Below, in pieces: positions 21,028-31,037 of a DNA stretch of 47,584 bases (positions are counted from its first letter, which is position 1; each line of letters begins with the position of its first letter). Both the position numbers and the translations under genes were made by a program. Origin of the DNA: Candidatus Methanoflexus mossambicus. GTDB taxonomy: Archaea; Methanobacteriota; Methanobacteria; Methanobacteriales; Methanobacteriaceae. Below the pieces are notes generated by a model, which saw only the letters and a list, made by a program, of their open reading frames with translations, was not told the origin of the DNA and did no database searches. The stretch covers positions 1 through 47,584 of the forward strand of contig JAISIT010000126.1 of the NCBI GenBank assembly GCA_031261915.1, in the 5' to 3' direction.

Positions 21028-21762
21028 TCATGATAAAGAAAAAAAAGCAGATATTGTTGCAATCATAACCATTGTAAGTGGAATGGTGATAAATAAACTT
21101 GATTTATTCTTTGTAGCTATTAAAATATAAATAAGAGCAATTAATAATGAAATTAAAAGAGAAATATCTGGAAAAATACGATTAAAAATAGCAGACAATA
21201 TGATTACAATTAAAGCAGTAGCTATTATAACATCCCATTCAATAAAACGCTTTTGTATATTTTCTTTTTGATTAATATTATTTTGATACTGATTATTATG
21301 GTAATTAATAGGTTCTTGCATATTTTGATTATTATAACTATTGGGGACATGTTGATTATTCATATTATAGTTATTGTAACTATCATAATTATTAAAATCA
21401 TTAGAATGATTAAAATTAGCATTATTCTGATGATTAAAATTATTAGAATTATTAGAACGATTAAAATTACCCTTTGATCTTATATATTTTGATTTAATGG
21501 AATTTTTATTATTAATTTGATTATTATTATCTCCATAATCATTAATATGGTTATTATGGTTATCATTATTAACATTATTATGTTTATCTTTTAAACTGAA
21601 ATTTTTAGTAGATTTAATACTAGTTTTAGGAATATAATTTGTATTTATATTATTTATTCCATTATTTTCATTGTTTGGAATTAAACTTAATGGTTTCCCA
21701 CAATTTTGACATTTAAGAGTTCCATCCCTATTTTCAAATCCACAATAGCTACAAAAAACCAT
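21028..21762 (-). CDS. Zinc-ribbon membrane protein with a long Asn-rich linker
   Basis: 244 aa from ATG (MVFCSYCGFENRDG). The N-terminal zinc ribbon has C-x2-C (CSYC) and C-x2-C (CQNC), about 13 residues apart. A low-complexity linker of Asn, His, Ser, Tyr and Gln covers about residues 30-165. It is followed by a hydrophobic C-terminal region with three transmembrane helices (VIIATALIVIILSAIF; LLISLLIALIYILIA; TIPLTMVMIATISAFF). Such zinc_ribbon_2 membrane proteins are widespread in methanobacteria and of unknown role. An in-frame TTG at 21771 would add three residues but has no better start signal. Confidence 0.75.
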   Translation of the reverse strand: MVFCSYCGFENRDGTLKCQNCGKPLSLIPNNENNGINNINTNYIPKTSIKSTKNFSLKDKHNNVNNDNHNNHINDYGDNNNQINNKNSIKSKYIRSKGNFNRSNNSNNFNHQNNANFNHSNDFNNYDSYNNYNMNNQHVPNSYNNQNMQEPINYHNNQYQNNINQKENIQKRFIEWDVIIATALIVIILSAIFNRIFPDISLLISLLIALIYILIATKNKSSLFITIPLTMVMIATISAFFSLS

Positions 21763-22298
21763 AAAACTCAATATAATTTATTGTTTGAAATAAAAAAAAT
21801 GATAAAATAAAAAATTGAAAGCAATAACAATGAAATACGAATAATAATTAAAAATAAACATTATTAAAACTCATATAAACTCATAACTATTATTTATGTT
21901 GATTTTTAAGTAATTTAATTGATTTTTTAAATTATATCTATTCTTTAAATATATGTAAATATTTAAATTATTTACTTAATAGTTATATTCATTTTAATAT
22001 TTTATATTCATTTTAATATTTTATATTCATTTTAATATTTTATATTCATTTTAATATTTTATATTTATTTTAATATATATCTATAAGTTTTATATCTATA
22101 AGTTTATTTAAATTATTATTAGGATATAATATATAAGAAAATATAAATAAAGAAAATATAAGATAAATACATAAAAAATTCTATAAATACATAAAAAATT
22201 CTATAAATAATAAATATACTTTTTTTAATTAAATTATTAAATGCAATTAGATTATTAAAGTTAATAAAAACAAATAAAATAAGTTATTTAGTGAAAAA
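21763..22298. other. Intergenic region with 19-bp and 20-bp tandem repeats
   Basis: No gene seen. A 19-bp unit close to TTATATTCATTTTAATATT is repeated four times exactly and once with changes (21983-22077). CATAAAAAATTCTATAAATA occurs twice near 22170-22210. This is a divergent region that must hold two promoters. Confidence 0.65.
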
Positions 22299-23309
22299 AT
22301 GGATTTAATTGAGAAAATTAAAAATAATGAAATTTTAGATTTAGTTTTAAAAGCAAATAAACTTACATCTAAAAATCATTCTAATATAATCACTTTAGAG
22401 AGAGCTATTTTCTTATCCTGGTGGTGTGATAAAGGAGATTGTAGTTTTTGCTATATGAGTACTCAAAAAAATAAAATAAAAGATCCTAAAAAAGCAAAAA
22501 GAAAAATAAATGCAATATTGGCAGAATCAGAACTTTGCAATCGATTAAACTGGAATATTGAATTTTTATCTGGAGGATATAAAAGTTTTTCACAAGAAGA
22601 AATTAAAAATATAGCTACAGATATTTATAATATTACTAAAAGTCCAGTTTGGTTAAATACTGGAATTACTAATGATTTAGAGCTATTTTCAGAAGAAATA
22701 GCTGGAATAACTGGAGCAGTGGAAACTGCAAATCCTGTTTTCCATGAAAAAGTTGCTCCGAGTAAATCTCTTGAAGATATATCTAATATGCTTTTTAATG
22801 CTAAAGATTTAGGTTTTAAAAAAGCTATTACAATAATATTGGGATTAGGTGAAACTGTTGAGGATATTGAATATCTAATAGATTTTATTTCAAAACATGA
22901 TATTGATAGAGTTATATTTTACTCATTAAATCCTCATCCTCAAACAGAATATGAAAATTCATCACAACCATCATCATTATACTATGCAGGGGTTGTTTCA
23001 TCCATAAGAATTAAATTCCCAAAGATTGAAATAATTTGTGGAACATGGGAAGATAATTTAGCAAATATTGGAATTTTAATATTGAGTGGAGCCAATGGTT
23101 TAACTAAATTCCCTCTTTTTAAAATGTTTGGAACAAAATATGGTAAACGTGTTGAAGAAGAAGTTAAATTTACAGGAAGAAGTTTGAAAGGAACATTTAC
23201 AGATTACAATAAATTAGGTGAAAATAAAAGTAGTTATAATAAAAATTTAGATAAATTTATAGAGAGATACATAAAACAAGCCAAAAATCAAAAAAATAAA
23301 ACAATATAA
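22299..23309 (+). CDS. Radical SAM protein, CX4CX2C type, function unassigned
   Basis: A 336-aa protein with an unusual SAM-cluster motif, C43-x4-C48-x2-C51 (WWCDKGDCSFCYM), one residue longer than the classic CX3CX2C. It also shows FLSGGYKSFSQEEI near residue 88, GAVETANPVFHEKVAPSKS, ILGLGETVEDIEYLIDF and a C-terminal IICGTWEDNLANIGILILSGANGLTKFP. The last block resembles the barrel end of BioB/HydE/HmdB-type enzymes. The protein may therefore make or insert a cofactor, but I cannot assign a substrate. A weak Shine-Dalgarno (GTGA) precedes the ATG. It stands alone as a transcription unit. Confidence 0.75.
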   Translation: MDLIEKIKNNEILDLVLKANKLTSKNHSNIITLERAIFLSWWCDKGDCSFCYMSTQKNKIKDPKKAKRKINAILAESELCNRLNWNIEFLSGGYKSFSQEEIKNIATDIYNITKSPVWLNTGITNDLELFSEEIAGITGAVETANPVFHEKVAPSKSLEDISNMLFNAKDLGFKKAITIILGLGETVEDIEYLIDFISKHDIDRVIFYSLNPHPQTEYENSSQPSSLYYAGVVSSIRIKFPKIEIICGTWEDNLANIGILILSGANGLTKFPLFKMFGTKYGKRVEEEVKFTGRSLKGTFTDYNKLGENKSSYNKNLDKFIERYIKQAKNQKNKTI

Positions 23310-23628
23310 AATTTTAATGGTTAGTTTTATAATATATAATAAACAAAAATAAAAATAGTATATATATTTTATGTATTAAATTTATATTTTGTTTAAATTT
23401 CGTTTAAAACTAGATTTTTTACTATTTTAACTGATTTTTTACAATTATTTTTTAATTTAAAATTAATTGAATTAAATACTTATTAAAATTATACTTATTA
23501 GATATAATATTACAATTTAAAATAAATATTTTAAATTTACTTTATTCATTAAACTCTAATTATTGAATTGATTTAATGAATAATATTAACTTAAATTAAA
23601 TAATACTGACGGAGTGATTATTATTAAT
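23310..23628. other. Intergenic region upstream of gatB
   Basis: A+T-rich, nothing coding. GGAGTGAT at 23611-23618 is the Shine-Dalgarno of gatB. Confidence 0.6.
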
Positions 23629-24984
23629 ATGATGTGTGGTTTAGAAATCCACGTTCAACTTAAAACAGATTCCAAGCTATTTTGTAATTGTCCAACTAAT
23701 TATCAAGAGGTATCTCCCAATACCAATATTTGTCCAGTGTGTTTAAATCAACCTGGTGCAAAACCTTATCCAACAAATGAAAAAGCTATTGAAAATGCAT
23801 TAAAAATAGCTTTAATGTTAAATTGCAAAATAGATCAAAATGTAACATATTTCATGAGAAAACATTATAATTATCCAGATTTACCTTCTGGATATCAGAA
23901 AACATCGGTTCCAATTGGATATGAAGGAGATTTAAATGGAGTTAGAATACGAGAAATACATGTTGAAGAAGATCCAGGACAATTTAAACCTGACCGTGGA
24001 ATTGTTGATTTTAACCGTTCTGGAATTTCTCTTGTAGAAATTGTTACAGAACCAGATATGAATTCTCCTGAAGAAGCAAGGACATTTTTAAGAGAATTAA
24101 TAAGAGTTTTAGACTATAGTGAAAGTGCACGTGGCGAAGGAACTATGAGAGCAGATGTAAATGTATCTCTTGAAGGTGGAAAACGTGTGGAAATTAAAAA
24201 TATCAACTCAATTAAAGGAGCATATAAAGCACTTAAATTTGAAATGATTAGACAAAAAAATCAATTAAAACGTGGCAAAGAAGTTAAACAAGAAACACGT
24301 GCATTTTTAGAATCACAAATGATAACTGTTTCAATGAGATTAAAGGAAGATGCCGATGATTATAGATTTATTCCTGATCCTGACCTTCCTCCTATGAAAA
24401 TAGAATCTGAAAAAATAGAAGAAGTTAAAAAAATAATGCCTGAAGCTCCTCATAATAAAGTTAAACGATTCATTGAAGAATATAACATTGATGAGGAATC
24501 TGCTAAAACTCTCACATCAGAATTAGAATTAGCAAATGCATTTGAAGAAGTTTCTAAAAAAATTAATCCAGAATATGCTGCTTCATGGATGAGAGATGAA
24601 CTCAAAAGAGTTTTGCATTATAACAAAATTTCATACTCTGAAAGTGGAATAAGCCCATTAAATATTATTGAATTTTTAAATATGCTTAAAAACAATGAAA
24701 TTACTGCCAAAGCAGGTCAAAAAATAGCTGATAAAATGGTAAACAATGTAAAATCTCCAAAAGAAATAGCTATTGAATTAAACCTTGTTGGTGTAATAAA
24801 CGATGATAAAATAGAAGAAGCAGCAAAAAAAGCTATTGAAAATAATCCACAAGCAGTAGCAGATTATTATGATGGTAAAAAAGCATCGTTGAATTTCTTA
24901 ATGGGACAAGTAATGAAAGAAACAAGAGGAAAAGCAGATCCTGGAGAAACTGTAAATATTTTAAAAAGTATTTTAGATAAATAA
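23629..24984 (+). CDS. gatB: Asp-tRNA(Asn)/Glu-tRNA(Gln) amidotransferase subunit B
   Basis: GatB is the kinase and tRNA-binding subunit of GatCAB, which amidates mis-charged Asp-tRNA(Asn) (in archaea GatDE handles Glu-tRNA(Gln)). The N-terminus MMCGLEIHVQLKTDSKLFC holds family and zinc-site residues (C with CPTN, CPVC). YPDLPSGYQKTSVPI, HVEEDPGQFKP, DFNRSGISLVEIVTEPDM and EIKNINSIKGAYKAL are catalytic-region signatures. The C-terminal YqeY tail ends ETVNILKSILDK. I chose ATG 23629 (451 aa) because MMCGLEIH is the conserved start; a GTG at 23614 lies inside the Shine-Dalgarno. gatA and gatC are not in the window. Confidence 0.96.
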   Translation: MMCGLEIHVQLKTDSKLFCNCPTNYQEVSPNTNICPVCLNQPGAKPYPTNEKAIENALKIALMLNCKIDQNVTYFMRKHYNYPDLPSGYQKTSVPIGYEGDLNGVRIREIHVEEDPGQFKPDRGIVDFNRSGISLVEIVTEPDMNSPEEARTFLRELIRVLDYSESARGEGTMRADVNVSLEGGKRVEIKNINSIKGAYKALKFEMIRQKNQLKRGKEVKQETRAFLESQMITVSMRLKEDADDYRFIPDPDLPPMKIESEKIEEVKKIMPEAPHNKVKRFIEEYNIDEESAKTLTSELELANAFEEVSKKINPEYAASWMRDELKRVLHYNKISYSESGISPLNIIEFLNMLKNNEITAKAGQKIADKMVNNVKSPKEIAIELNLVGVINDDKIEEAAKKAIENNPQAVADYYDGKKASLNFLMGQVMKETRGKADPGETVNILKSILDK

Positions 24985-25134
24985 CAATTTAAATACAATT
25001 TTAATATATTTTTAGTATATTTTAATATATTTTTAGTATTTAATTTATATTCTAATATATTTTAATAATATTCTAATATATTTTTTTAATATAATAATAT
25101 AATTTATTTTTATATAATTTATTTTTGTGATAAA

Positions 25135-25932
25135 ATGAGTAATGAAGTGATAAAAAAATCATTTGTTCAAGAATATATGTCAACAGATGTTATATCTGTA
25201 AAAGAAGATGATTTAGTTGAAAAAGTATTTAATTTAATGAAAGATACAAAACACGACGGTTTTCCAGTCGTTGATGATGAAAATAAAGTTGTAGGAATCA
25301 TTACTGCCTTTGATTTATTGTTAAAAAAAAAAGCAATCTATGTTAAAGAGATAATGACCTCCGATGTTATTACTGCCCAAGAAAATATGTCAACAGATAA
25401 TGCATCAAGAGTAATGTTTAGAAAAGCTATTTCTAGACTTCCAGTAATCGATAAAAAAGATCATCTTATTGGAATAATTACCAATACAGATTTAGTTCGT
25501 TCACATATTGAAAGGACAACTCCAACAAAATTAGAAATGTTTAAAAGTAATTTAGAACAAATTTATCAAACAAAAATTGTGATTAAGCATGAAAAAATTG
25601 ATCCAAATAAAATTAGACCCACACAAGATAAAATTTATAAAGATGAGCTCGAAGGAAGAACTTATGAACTTGAAAAAGGATTGGCTGAACCTGCTATAGT
25701 TGCTCGTGTTAGGGATAGATATGTTCTTGTCGATGGTCATCACAGAGTTGCGGCATCTATTAAATTAGGATTAAAAGAAATTGATTCTTATGTCCTTGAA
25801 ATAAAAGATAACATTGTTTTAGGTTTAGAAAAAACTGCAGACAAAATGAATGTATATACTTTTGATGATATTCAAATGTTAGAGTCTCAACATGAGTTAA
25901 TAGCTATTACAGAAAAGTTATTAAAAAAATAA
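25135..25932 (+). CDS. CBS-pair protein fused to a ParB/SerK-like domain
   Basis: A 265-aa protein. Residues 1-125 are two CBS domains ([19 protein letters not shown]...[28 protein letters not shown]...GIITNTDLV), an adenine-nucleotide sensor. The C-terminal part, from about residue 140, has a ParB/Srx-like fold with [23 protein letters not shown] and [17 protein letters not shown]. The DGHHR motif is that of archaeal free-serine kinases (Thermococcus SerK), long annotated as ParB nucleases. A phosphotransferase making O-phosphoserine is therefore a better guess than a partitioning protein; this is inference. GTGAT lies 3 nt before the ATG. Confidence 0.8.
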   Translation: MSNEVIKKSFVQEYMSTDVISVKEDDLVEKVFNLMKDTKHDGFPVVDDENKVVGIITAFDLLLKKKAIYVKEIMTSDVITAQENMSTDNASRVMFRKAISRLPVIDKKDHLIGIITNTDLVRSHIERTTPTKLEMFKSNLEQIYQTKIVIKHEKIDPNKIRPTQDKIYKDELEGRTYELEKGLAEPAIVARVRDRYVLVDGHHRVAASIKLGLKEIDSYVLEIKDNIVLGLEKTADKMNVYTFDDIQMLESQHELIAITEKLLKK

Positions 25933-25990
25933 GATTTTAATTGACTTTATTTACTATTTTGGGATTTTATTTAGTATTTTTGGTGATTTA

Positions 25991-26278
25991 ATGGATAAAG
26001 AAATTATTCAAAAAGTATATAAAACATTAGAAAATCGTAGAGATAATCCTATTGATTCATATACTTCAAATTTAATGAAAGACGATTTAAAAAAAGCTGA
26101 AGATAAAATATTAGAGAAAATAGGTGAAGAAACAGCAGAAGTGTTAATAGCGTCTAAAAACAATGAAAATTTAATTGATGAATCCGTAGATTTAATTTTT
26201 CACACACTTGTTTTATTAGCATATAAAAAAATAGAATTTGAAGATCTTTTAAATGAATTTGAAAAAAGGCATAAATGA
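25991..26278 (+). CDS. hisE: Phosphoribosyl-ATP pyrophosphatase
   Basis: HisE hydrolyses phosphoribosyl-ATP to phosphoribosyl-AMP, step two of histidine biosynthesis. The 95-aa protein has the MazG-like all-alpha signature: [34 protein letters not shown] with the metal-binding E-E-x2-E, followed by [22 protein letters not shown] lies 3 nt before the ATG. It is 58 bp downstream of the CBS protein on the same strand, so the two may be cotranscribed. Confidence 0.95.
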   Translation: MDKEIIQKVYKTLENRRDNPIDSYTSNLMKDDLKKAEDKILEKIGEETAEVLIASKNNENLIDESVDLIFHTLVLLAYKKIEFEDLLNEFEKRHK

Positions 26279-26401
26279 CTAAAACTAATGAAAAGTAATT
26301 AAACTTAATTAAACTTAATTAAACTCAATCAAACTTAATCAAATTAATTAAAAACTAATAATAACTATTTATATTTAGTATTTAAATCATCTAATCTGAT
26401 A

Positions 26402-27064
26402 TTAATTAATAATATACTCCATATTATACATTCCTCTGTTTTTAGCGAAAATATTATCTATTTTTTTATTAAAAACTTTAAAACCGAAAATTTCATAAAT
26501 CTTTTTAGGTCTTTCTTTTTTAATATCTACATCTAAAACTAATCTGGGGGAATTATTGTTTTTAGCTATTTCTAAGGTTTTATTCAATAATAATTGACCA
26601 TATCCTTTGCCTTGATAATTTTTATTAACTGCAAGCTCTGCAAGATATGTATCTTCTTTATTCCAATTAGATAAAACCATATAATCCATTAAATCAATGT
26701 AAATAAATTTTATAGCATTTTTTAAAGAAAGATTTTTAAGTAAAAATATTATCGAACTCAATAAACTCTCTTTTTTTCCAACACACACTAATATCATTCC
26801 TAATGCATTTTTATCATTATCTTTATTTATCTTAGTATCCTTATTTTTATCATTATTTCCATCTAAAAGAATATATCGTATGGTATTAGATTGACTGTGT
26901 TGATTAATAACCTTATTTTCAATGATTATTTTTTCTTTAATAGCTAAAATAGCTTTATCTTTATCTTTAAAAACTTTTAAAAATGTTTCTTCATCAACTA
27001 AAAAAATCATTTCAGCTATTTTGTTTAAGTCATGTTTTTTCTCGTTGAATTCCTCAAGAATCAT
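26402..27064 (-). CDS. GNAT-family N-acetyltransferase
   Basis: A 220-aa protein whose acetyl-CoA-binding motif A is ELAVNKNYQGKGYGQLLLNKTLEIAK (Q-x2-G-x-G near residue 141). It is followed by LVLDVDIKKERPKKIYEIFGFKVFNKK, the typical motif B end. A Lys/Asp/Asn insert (about residues 68-86, units like NKDTKINKDNDK) is placed before the second strand (ALGMILVCVG). Substrate unknown. It starts 13 bp after larB on the same strand, so the two form an operon. Confidence 0.85.
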   Translation of the reverse strand: MILEEFNEKKHDLNKIAEMIFLVDEETFLKVFKDKDKAILAIKEKIIIENKVINQHSQSNTIRYILLDGNNDKNKDTKINKDNDKNALGMILVCVGKKESLLSSIIFLLKNLSLKNAIKFIYIDLMDYMVLSNWNKEDTYLAELAVNKNYQGKGYGQLLLNKTLEIAKNNNSPRLVLDVDIKKERPKKIYEIFGFKVFNKKIDNIFAKNRGMYNMEYIIN

Positions 27065-27077
27065 TTAAATTACCTAT

Positions 27078-27974
27078 TTATAAATTATTAACAATTGTTA
27101 AAGCAAAAATAGCTGCTCCAAAACCATTATCAATATTTACAACTGCTAAACCAGGTGCACATGATTGTAACATTGCATATAATGCTGCTTTTCCTTTTCC
27201 CCCAATTCCATAACCTACTGATGTTGGAACTCCGATTACAGGAATATTTACCAATCCTGCAACTACAGAAGGTAATGCTCCTTCCATTCCAGCACATACT
27301 ATGATTACTTTAACATTTTCTTCAATCATTTTAGCTATTTTTGGAAACAAACGATGTATACCTGCTATTCCAACATCATAAGAACAAATAGCTTCACATC
27401 CACCTTCTTCAATAATAATTCTTGCTTCTTCACCAATAGAAATATCTGATGTTCCTGCTGTAACAATTCCAATTTTAAATTTGTTTTTTATATTTTCATC
27501 TTTAGAATCTTTATATGTTTTATTATCTTTATTATTTTTATTATCCTTAGAGTCTTTATTATCTTTATTATCTTTAGAATTTTCATTTATATAATCATTT
27601 TCTTTTATTTTTGAAGAAATAATTAAAATTTTAGCTTTTTTGTTATATTCGAAATTAAAATCTTGATAATCTTTAAATTCTTTATTTAAATCAATTAAAA
27701 GCTTATTTTTAACTTCTTTAGATAAACGAGTAATAATAATATTTGAAAATGATTTATTTGTTTCATTTTTAAGAGAATTAAGAGCTATTTGAAATAAATC
27801 ATCATATTCTTTACCTTCAGCTAAAATAGCTTCAGGAAAACCTGTTCTAATCTTTCTTGAATCATCAATATTAGCTATTTTGTGAATTTCTTGAATATTA
27901 TTCATTTTTAATAGCTTTTCTGTTTCTTCTAGACTAATTTTTTTATTTTGAAAATCAATAAGAATATCTTTCAT
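27078..27974 (-). CDS. larB: LarB: pyridinium-3,5-biscarboxylic acid mononucleotide synthase
   Basis: LarB carboxylates and hydrolyses nicotinic-acid adenine dinucleotide, the first step to the nickel-pincer cofactor. The N-terminus has ISLEETEKLL and ANIDDSRKIRTGFPEAILAEGK. The C-terminal PurE-like domain (about 165-298) has GIVTAGTSDISIGEEA, DVGIAGIHRLFPKI, VCAGMEGALPSVVAGL and SVGYGIGGKGKAALYAMLQSCAPG. Between them, about residues 131-158, lies a low-complexity insert of repeated KDNKDSKDNK. I start at ATG 27974 (298 aa) with GAGGGT upstream; a TTG at 27986 would add four residues. larC and larE are not in the window. Confidence 0.9.
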   Translation of the reverse strand: MKDILIDFQNKKISLEETEKLLKMNNIQEIHKIANIDDSRKIRTGFPEAILAEGKEYDDLFQIALNSLKNETNKSFSNIIITRLSKEVKNKLLIDLNKEFKDYQDFNFEYNKKAKILIISSKIKENDYINENSKDNKDNKDSKDNKNNKDNKTYKDSKDENIKNKFKIGIVTAGTSDISIGEEARIIIEEGGCEAICSYDVGIAGIHRLFPKIAKMIEENVKVIIVCAGMEGALPSVVAGLVNIPVIGVPTSVGYGIGGKGKAALYAMLQSCAPGLAVVNIDNGFGAAIFALTIVNNL

Positions 27975-28087
27975 TTTTACCCTCAATATACAATTATAAA
28001 AATTATAAAAAATATAAAATATTGTAAATTTATATATATTATGATATTTAAATAATTTTAGAAAAATACAAATAATTTAATACTTAT

Positions 28088-28200
28088 TAGATTTAATTTA
28101 ATAAATTATAAAAATTATAAAGATTATAAAGATTATAAAAATTATAAAGATTATAACGAGTATAAAGATTATAAAAATTATAAAGATTATAAAAAAGAAT
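28088..28200. repeat. Imperfect 9-10-bp tandem repeat upstream of hypF
   Basis: Nine or more imperfect copies of ATTATAAAGATTATAAAA-type units run from about 28088 to 28200, directly before the hypF Shine-Dalgarno. It fills the hypF leader and may influence its promoter or mRNA. No coding sense. Confidence 0.75.
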
Positions 28201-28221
28201 AAAAATAAAATCTAAGGTAAT

Positions 28222-30579
28222 ATGAAAACAGTTAAAATATTAGTTCAAGGAATTGTTCAAGGAGTTGGATTTCGCCCTAATGTTTATAGAATAGCTATTA
28301 AAAACAATATTAAAGGATATGTTAAAAATTTAGGAAACATTGTAGAAATTATTGGAAAAGGAGATGAAAAAGACATTGAAAAATTTATTGAAGAAATTGA
28401 ATCAAAAAAACCACCAGTTTCAGTTATTAATTCATTAAAGTTGGAATATATTAATAAAATTAATGAATTAAATTATTATGGTGATTATGGTGATTATGGT
28501 GATTTTGATGATTTTAAAATACTTGAAAGCTCATCAGAATTGTCTGGAACATCAGTTATTCCTCCGGATTTATCTGTTTGTGATAATTGTCTAAAAGAAA
28601 TGAGAAATCCAAATAATAGGAGATATAAACATCCATTTATAGCATGCACAGATTGTGGACCAAGATTTAGTGTTATTGAAGCTATTCCTTATGATAGAAT
28701 TAGAACAACAATGAATAAGTTTCCATTATGTGGTGAATGTGAAAAAGAATATACTAATCCTAATGATAGACGTTATCACGGTGAAGCAATCTCTTGTCAT
28801 ACATGTGGTCCAGAATTAACACTACTTGATAATGAAAAAAGAATAATTAAAAAAAACAATGAAAATCCAATTAAAACTGCTGCAACATTATTAAATAAAG
28901 GTAAGATATTAGCTATTAAAGGAATTGGTGGAACACATTTAGTTGCAAAAGTTAGTGATGATAAAGTTGTTAAGAAACTTAGAAACATATTAGGACGGGA
29001 AAATCAAGCATTTGCAGTGATGGTTAAAGATATTGAAACTGGAAGAAGTTTTGCAGAAATTTCAAAAAAAGAGGAAGAATGTTTAAAAAATATTGAAAGA
29101 CCTATTGTCGTAGTTAAAAAAAGTAAAAACTATAATTTATCAGAATATGTTTCTCCATTATTGCATAATATTGGAATAATGCTCCCTTACACTCCAATTC
29201 ATTACTTATTATTTGATTATATTGAAAATCCAGGATTAATAATGACATCAGCCAATATTCCTGGAGAACCAATGATGATAACTAATGAAGAAATAGCTAA
29301 AAATTTAAAACACATTGCTGATTATTTTTTAATACATAACAGGGAAATAATAAATCGTTGTGATGATTCGGTTATCAGATATATAAATAATCAGCCATCA
29401 TTTATTCGACGTTCAAGAGGTTTTACTCCTACACCCTATGATTTAAACCTTGTTATTCCTGATAATTCAAAAAATAAAAATATTCTTGCTTTAGGACCAG
29501 AATTGGATGTTACTTTTACAATTTTAAAAGAAAAAATGGCATACATGTCCCAACATATAGGAAATACTAATAAATTTAAAACCTATGAATTTTTACAAGA
29601 TGCAATAAAACATATTTCTAATATAACTTCTACAAATAGCTTTGATGCAATTGCTTGTGATTTACATCCTCAATTTTTTACAAGTAAACTTGCAAAAGAA
29701 TTGGCAGAACAATTTAAATGTGAAACAATTCCAATTCAGCATCATCATGCTCATGGAGCAGTTCTTGCAGCAGATAATAATATAGAGGAACTTATTGTAA
29801 TAGCTGCTGATGGTGTGGGCTATGGAGATGATAAAACAGCTTGGGGAGGGGAAATATTATATACTGACATTGGTAGCTATGAAAGAATGGCATCACTTAG
29901 CTCTCAAAAGCTTCCAGGAGGAGATATTTCTACTAAATATCCTGTTAGAGCTATGACTGCTATGTTGTATAATCAATTTGAAACAAATCAATTAAAAACT
30001 ATTTTAAATGAAAATTATCTCCAATACTTTAAACATGGAGAAATAGAAATTAATATGGTTTTAAAACAATTAGAAAATAATTTAAATGTATCAACTACAA
30101 CAAGCACAGGCAGAGTCTTAGATTCTATATCTGTTGCCCTTGGAATTTGTGGAAAACGAACCTATGAAGGTGAAGCATCAATGAAATTAGAATCTGTTGC
30201 ATCAAAATCAAATAATAATAAAATAAATATAAAAAATAGTTTTATCAAAGAAAATGGACTGATTAGATTAGATACTTCAAAAATACTTAAAAATGTATTA
30301 GATTTAATTAAAAATGGAGAAAATAAAAAAGATATAGCGAAAGCAGGACAATCTGCAGTTGCAAATGGATTAGCAGAACTTGCAATACTCTCAGCAAACA
30401 AAAAAAATATAGATGTAATTGGTGGAACTGGTGGAGTGTTTTATAATCAAGCTATTAGTAAAATTGTCAAAGAAAAAGTTGAAAAAGAAGGTTTAAAATA
30501 TGTTCAACATAAAAATTCATGTCCAGGAGACGGATCAGTTTCATTAGGTCAAGCAATTATTGCTTCAAGAATAATTTAA
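28222..30579 (+). CDS. hypF: Hydrogenase maturation carbamoyltransferase
   Basis: HypF makes the thiocarboxamide on HypE that becomes the cyanide ligands of [NiFe]-hydrogenases. Domains in order: acylphosphatase (1-95, VQGIVQGVGFRPNVYRIA); two zinc fingers (about 110-190, CDNC...CTDCG and CGEC...CHTCG); YrdC-like (about 205-390, LAIKGIGGTHLVAKV, LTSANIPGEPM-type loop and FIRRSRGFTPTP); and a Kae1-like C-terminus (from about 410, IPIQHHHAHGAVLAADN with the metal histidines, AADGVGYGDDKTAWGGE, VIGGTGGVFYN). A Tyr/Gly/Asp repeat (YYGDYGDYGDFDDF, about 89-103) extends the first linker. GGTAAT precedes the ATG. Confidence 0.97.
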   Translation: MKTVKILVQGIVQGVGFRPNVYRIAIKNNIKGYVKNLGNIVEIIGKGDEKDIEKFIEEIESKKPPVSVINSLKLEYINKINELNYYGDYGDYGDFDDFKILESSSELSGTSVIPPDLSVCDNCLKEMRNPNNRRYKHPFIACTDCGPRFSVIEAIPYDRIRTTMNKFPLCGECEKEYTNPNDRRYHGEAISCHTCGPELTLLDNEKRIIKKNNENPIKTAATLLNKGKILAIKGIGGTHLVAKVSDDKVVKKLRNILGRENQAFAVMVKDIETGRSFAEISKKEEECLKNIERPIVVVKKSKNYNLSEYVSPLLHNIGIMLPYTPIHYLLFDYIENPGLIMTSANIPGEPMMITNEEIAKNLKHIADYFLIHNREIINRCDDSVIRYINNQPSFIRRSRGFTPTPYDLNLVIPDNSKNKNILALGPELDVTFTILKEKMAYMSQHIGNTNKFKTYEFLQDAIKHISNITSTNSFDAIACDLHPQFFTSKLAKELAEQFKCETIPIQHHHAHGAVLAADNNIEELIVIAADGVGYGDDKTAWGGEILYTDIGSYERMASLSSQKLPGGDISTKYPVRAMTAMLYNQFETNQLKTILNENYLQYFKHGEIEINMVLKQLENNLNVSTTTSTGRVLDSISVALGICGKRTYEGEASMKLESVASKSNNNKINIKNSFIKENGLIRLDTSKILKNVLDLIKNGENKKDIAKAGQSAVANGLAELAILSANKKNIDVIGGTGGVFYNQAISKIVKEKVEKEGLKYVQHKNSCPGDGSVSLGQAIIASRII

Positions 30580-31037
30580 CATTATATTCTATATTAAATT
30601 ACTATTAAATAAGTTATTGTTAAATAAGTTATTGTTAAATAAATTAAAATATTATTCCTTAATTATCATAATGGGGTCAATTTCAAGTGTAAAAATAATC
30701 TTCATTTGCAAATTCATTAAAAAAAATTTAATTATTTAGAAAATATATATTTTATTACTATTTAAATTAAATTTTATTATCAATAATATAATTTTTAAAA
30801 AAAATAAAACAAAATAAAAGATTTTTTTTAAATTAAAATAAAAATAATTAAAAAATAAATAAATCAAATTAATTAAATAAACTAAATAAACTAAATAAAT
30901 CAAATTAATTAAAGTGTAAACTAAATAAATTTAAATAAACTTAAATAACTCAAATTAATTAAAGTAAACTAAATAAACTAAATAAATTAAAATTAAAAAA
31001 ATTGTTTATGATTTATTATATTAAACAGGTAGTTCAA
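30580..31037. other. Intergenic region between hypF and the thioesterase gene
   Basis: A+T-rich, no gene seen. Contains irregular direct repeats of AAATAAACTAAATAAATCAAATTAATTAAAGT type at 30870-30990. Confidence 0.6.

Noticed and set aside
21253-21477. Plus-strand Ile-rich open frame over the zinc-ribbon gene
   Set aside because: It is the antisense of the Asn-rich linker; AAT repeats read as Ile on the other strand.
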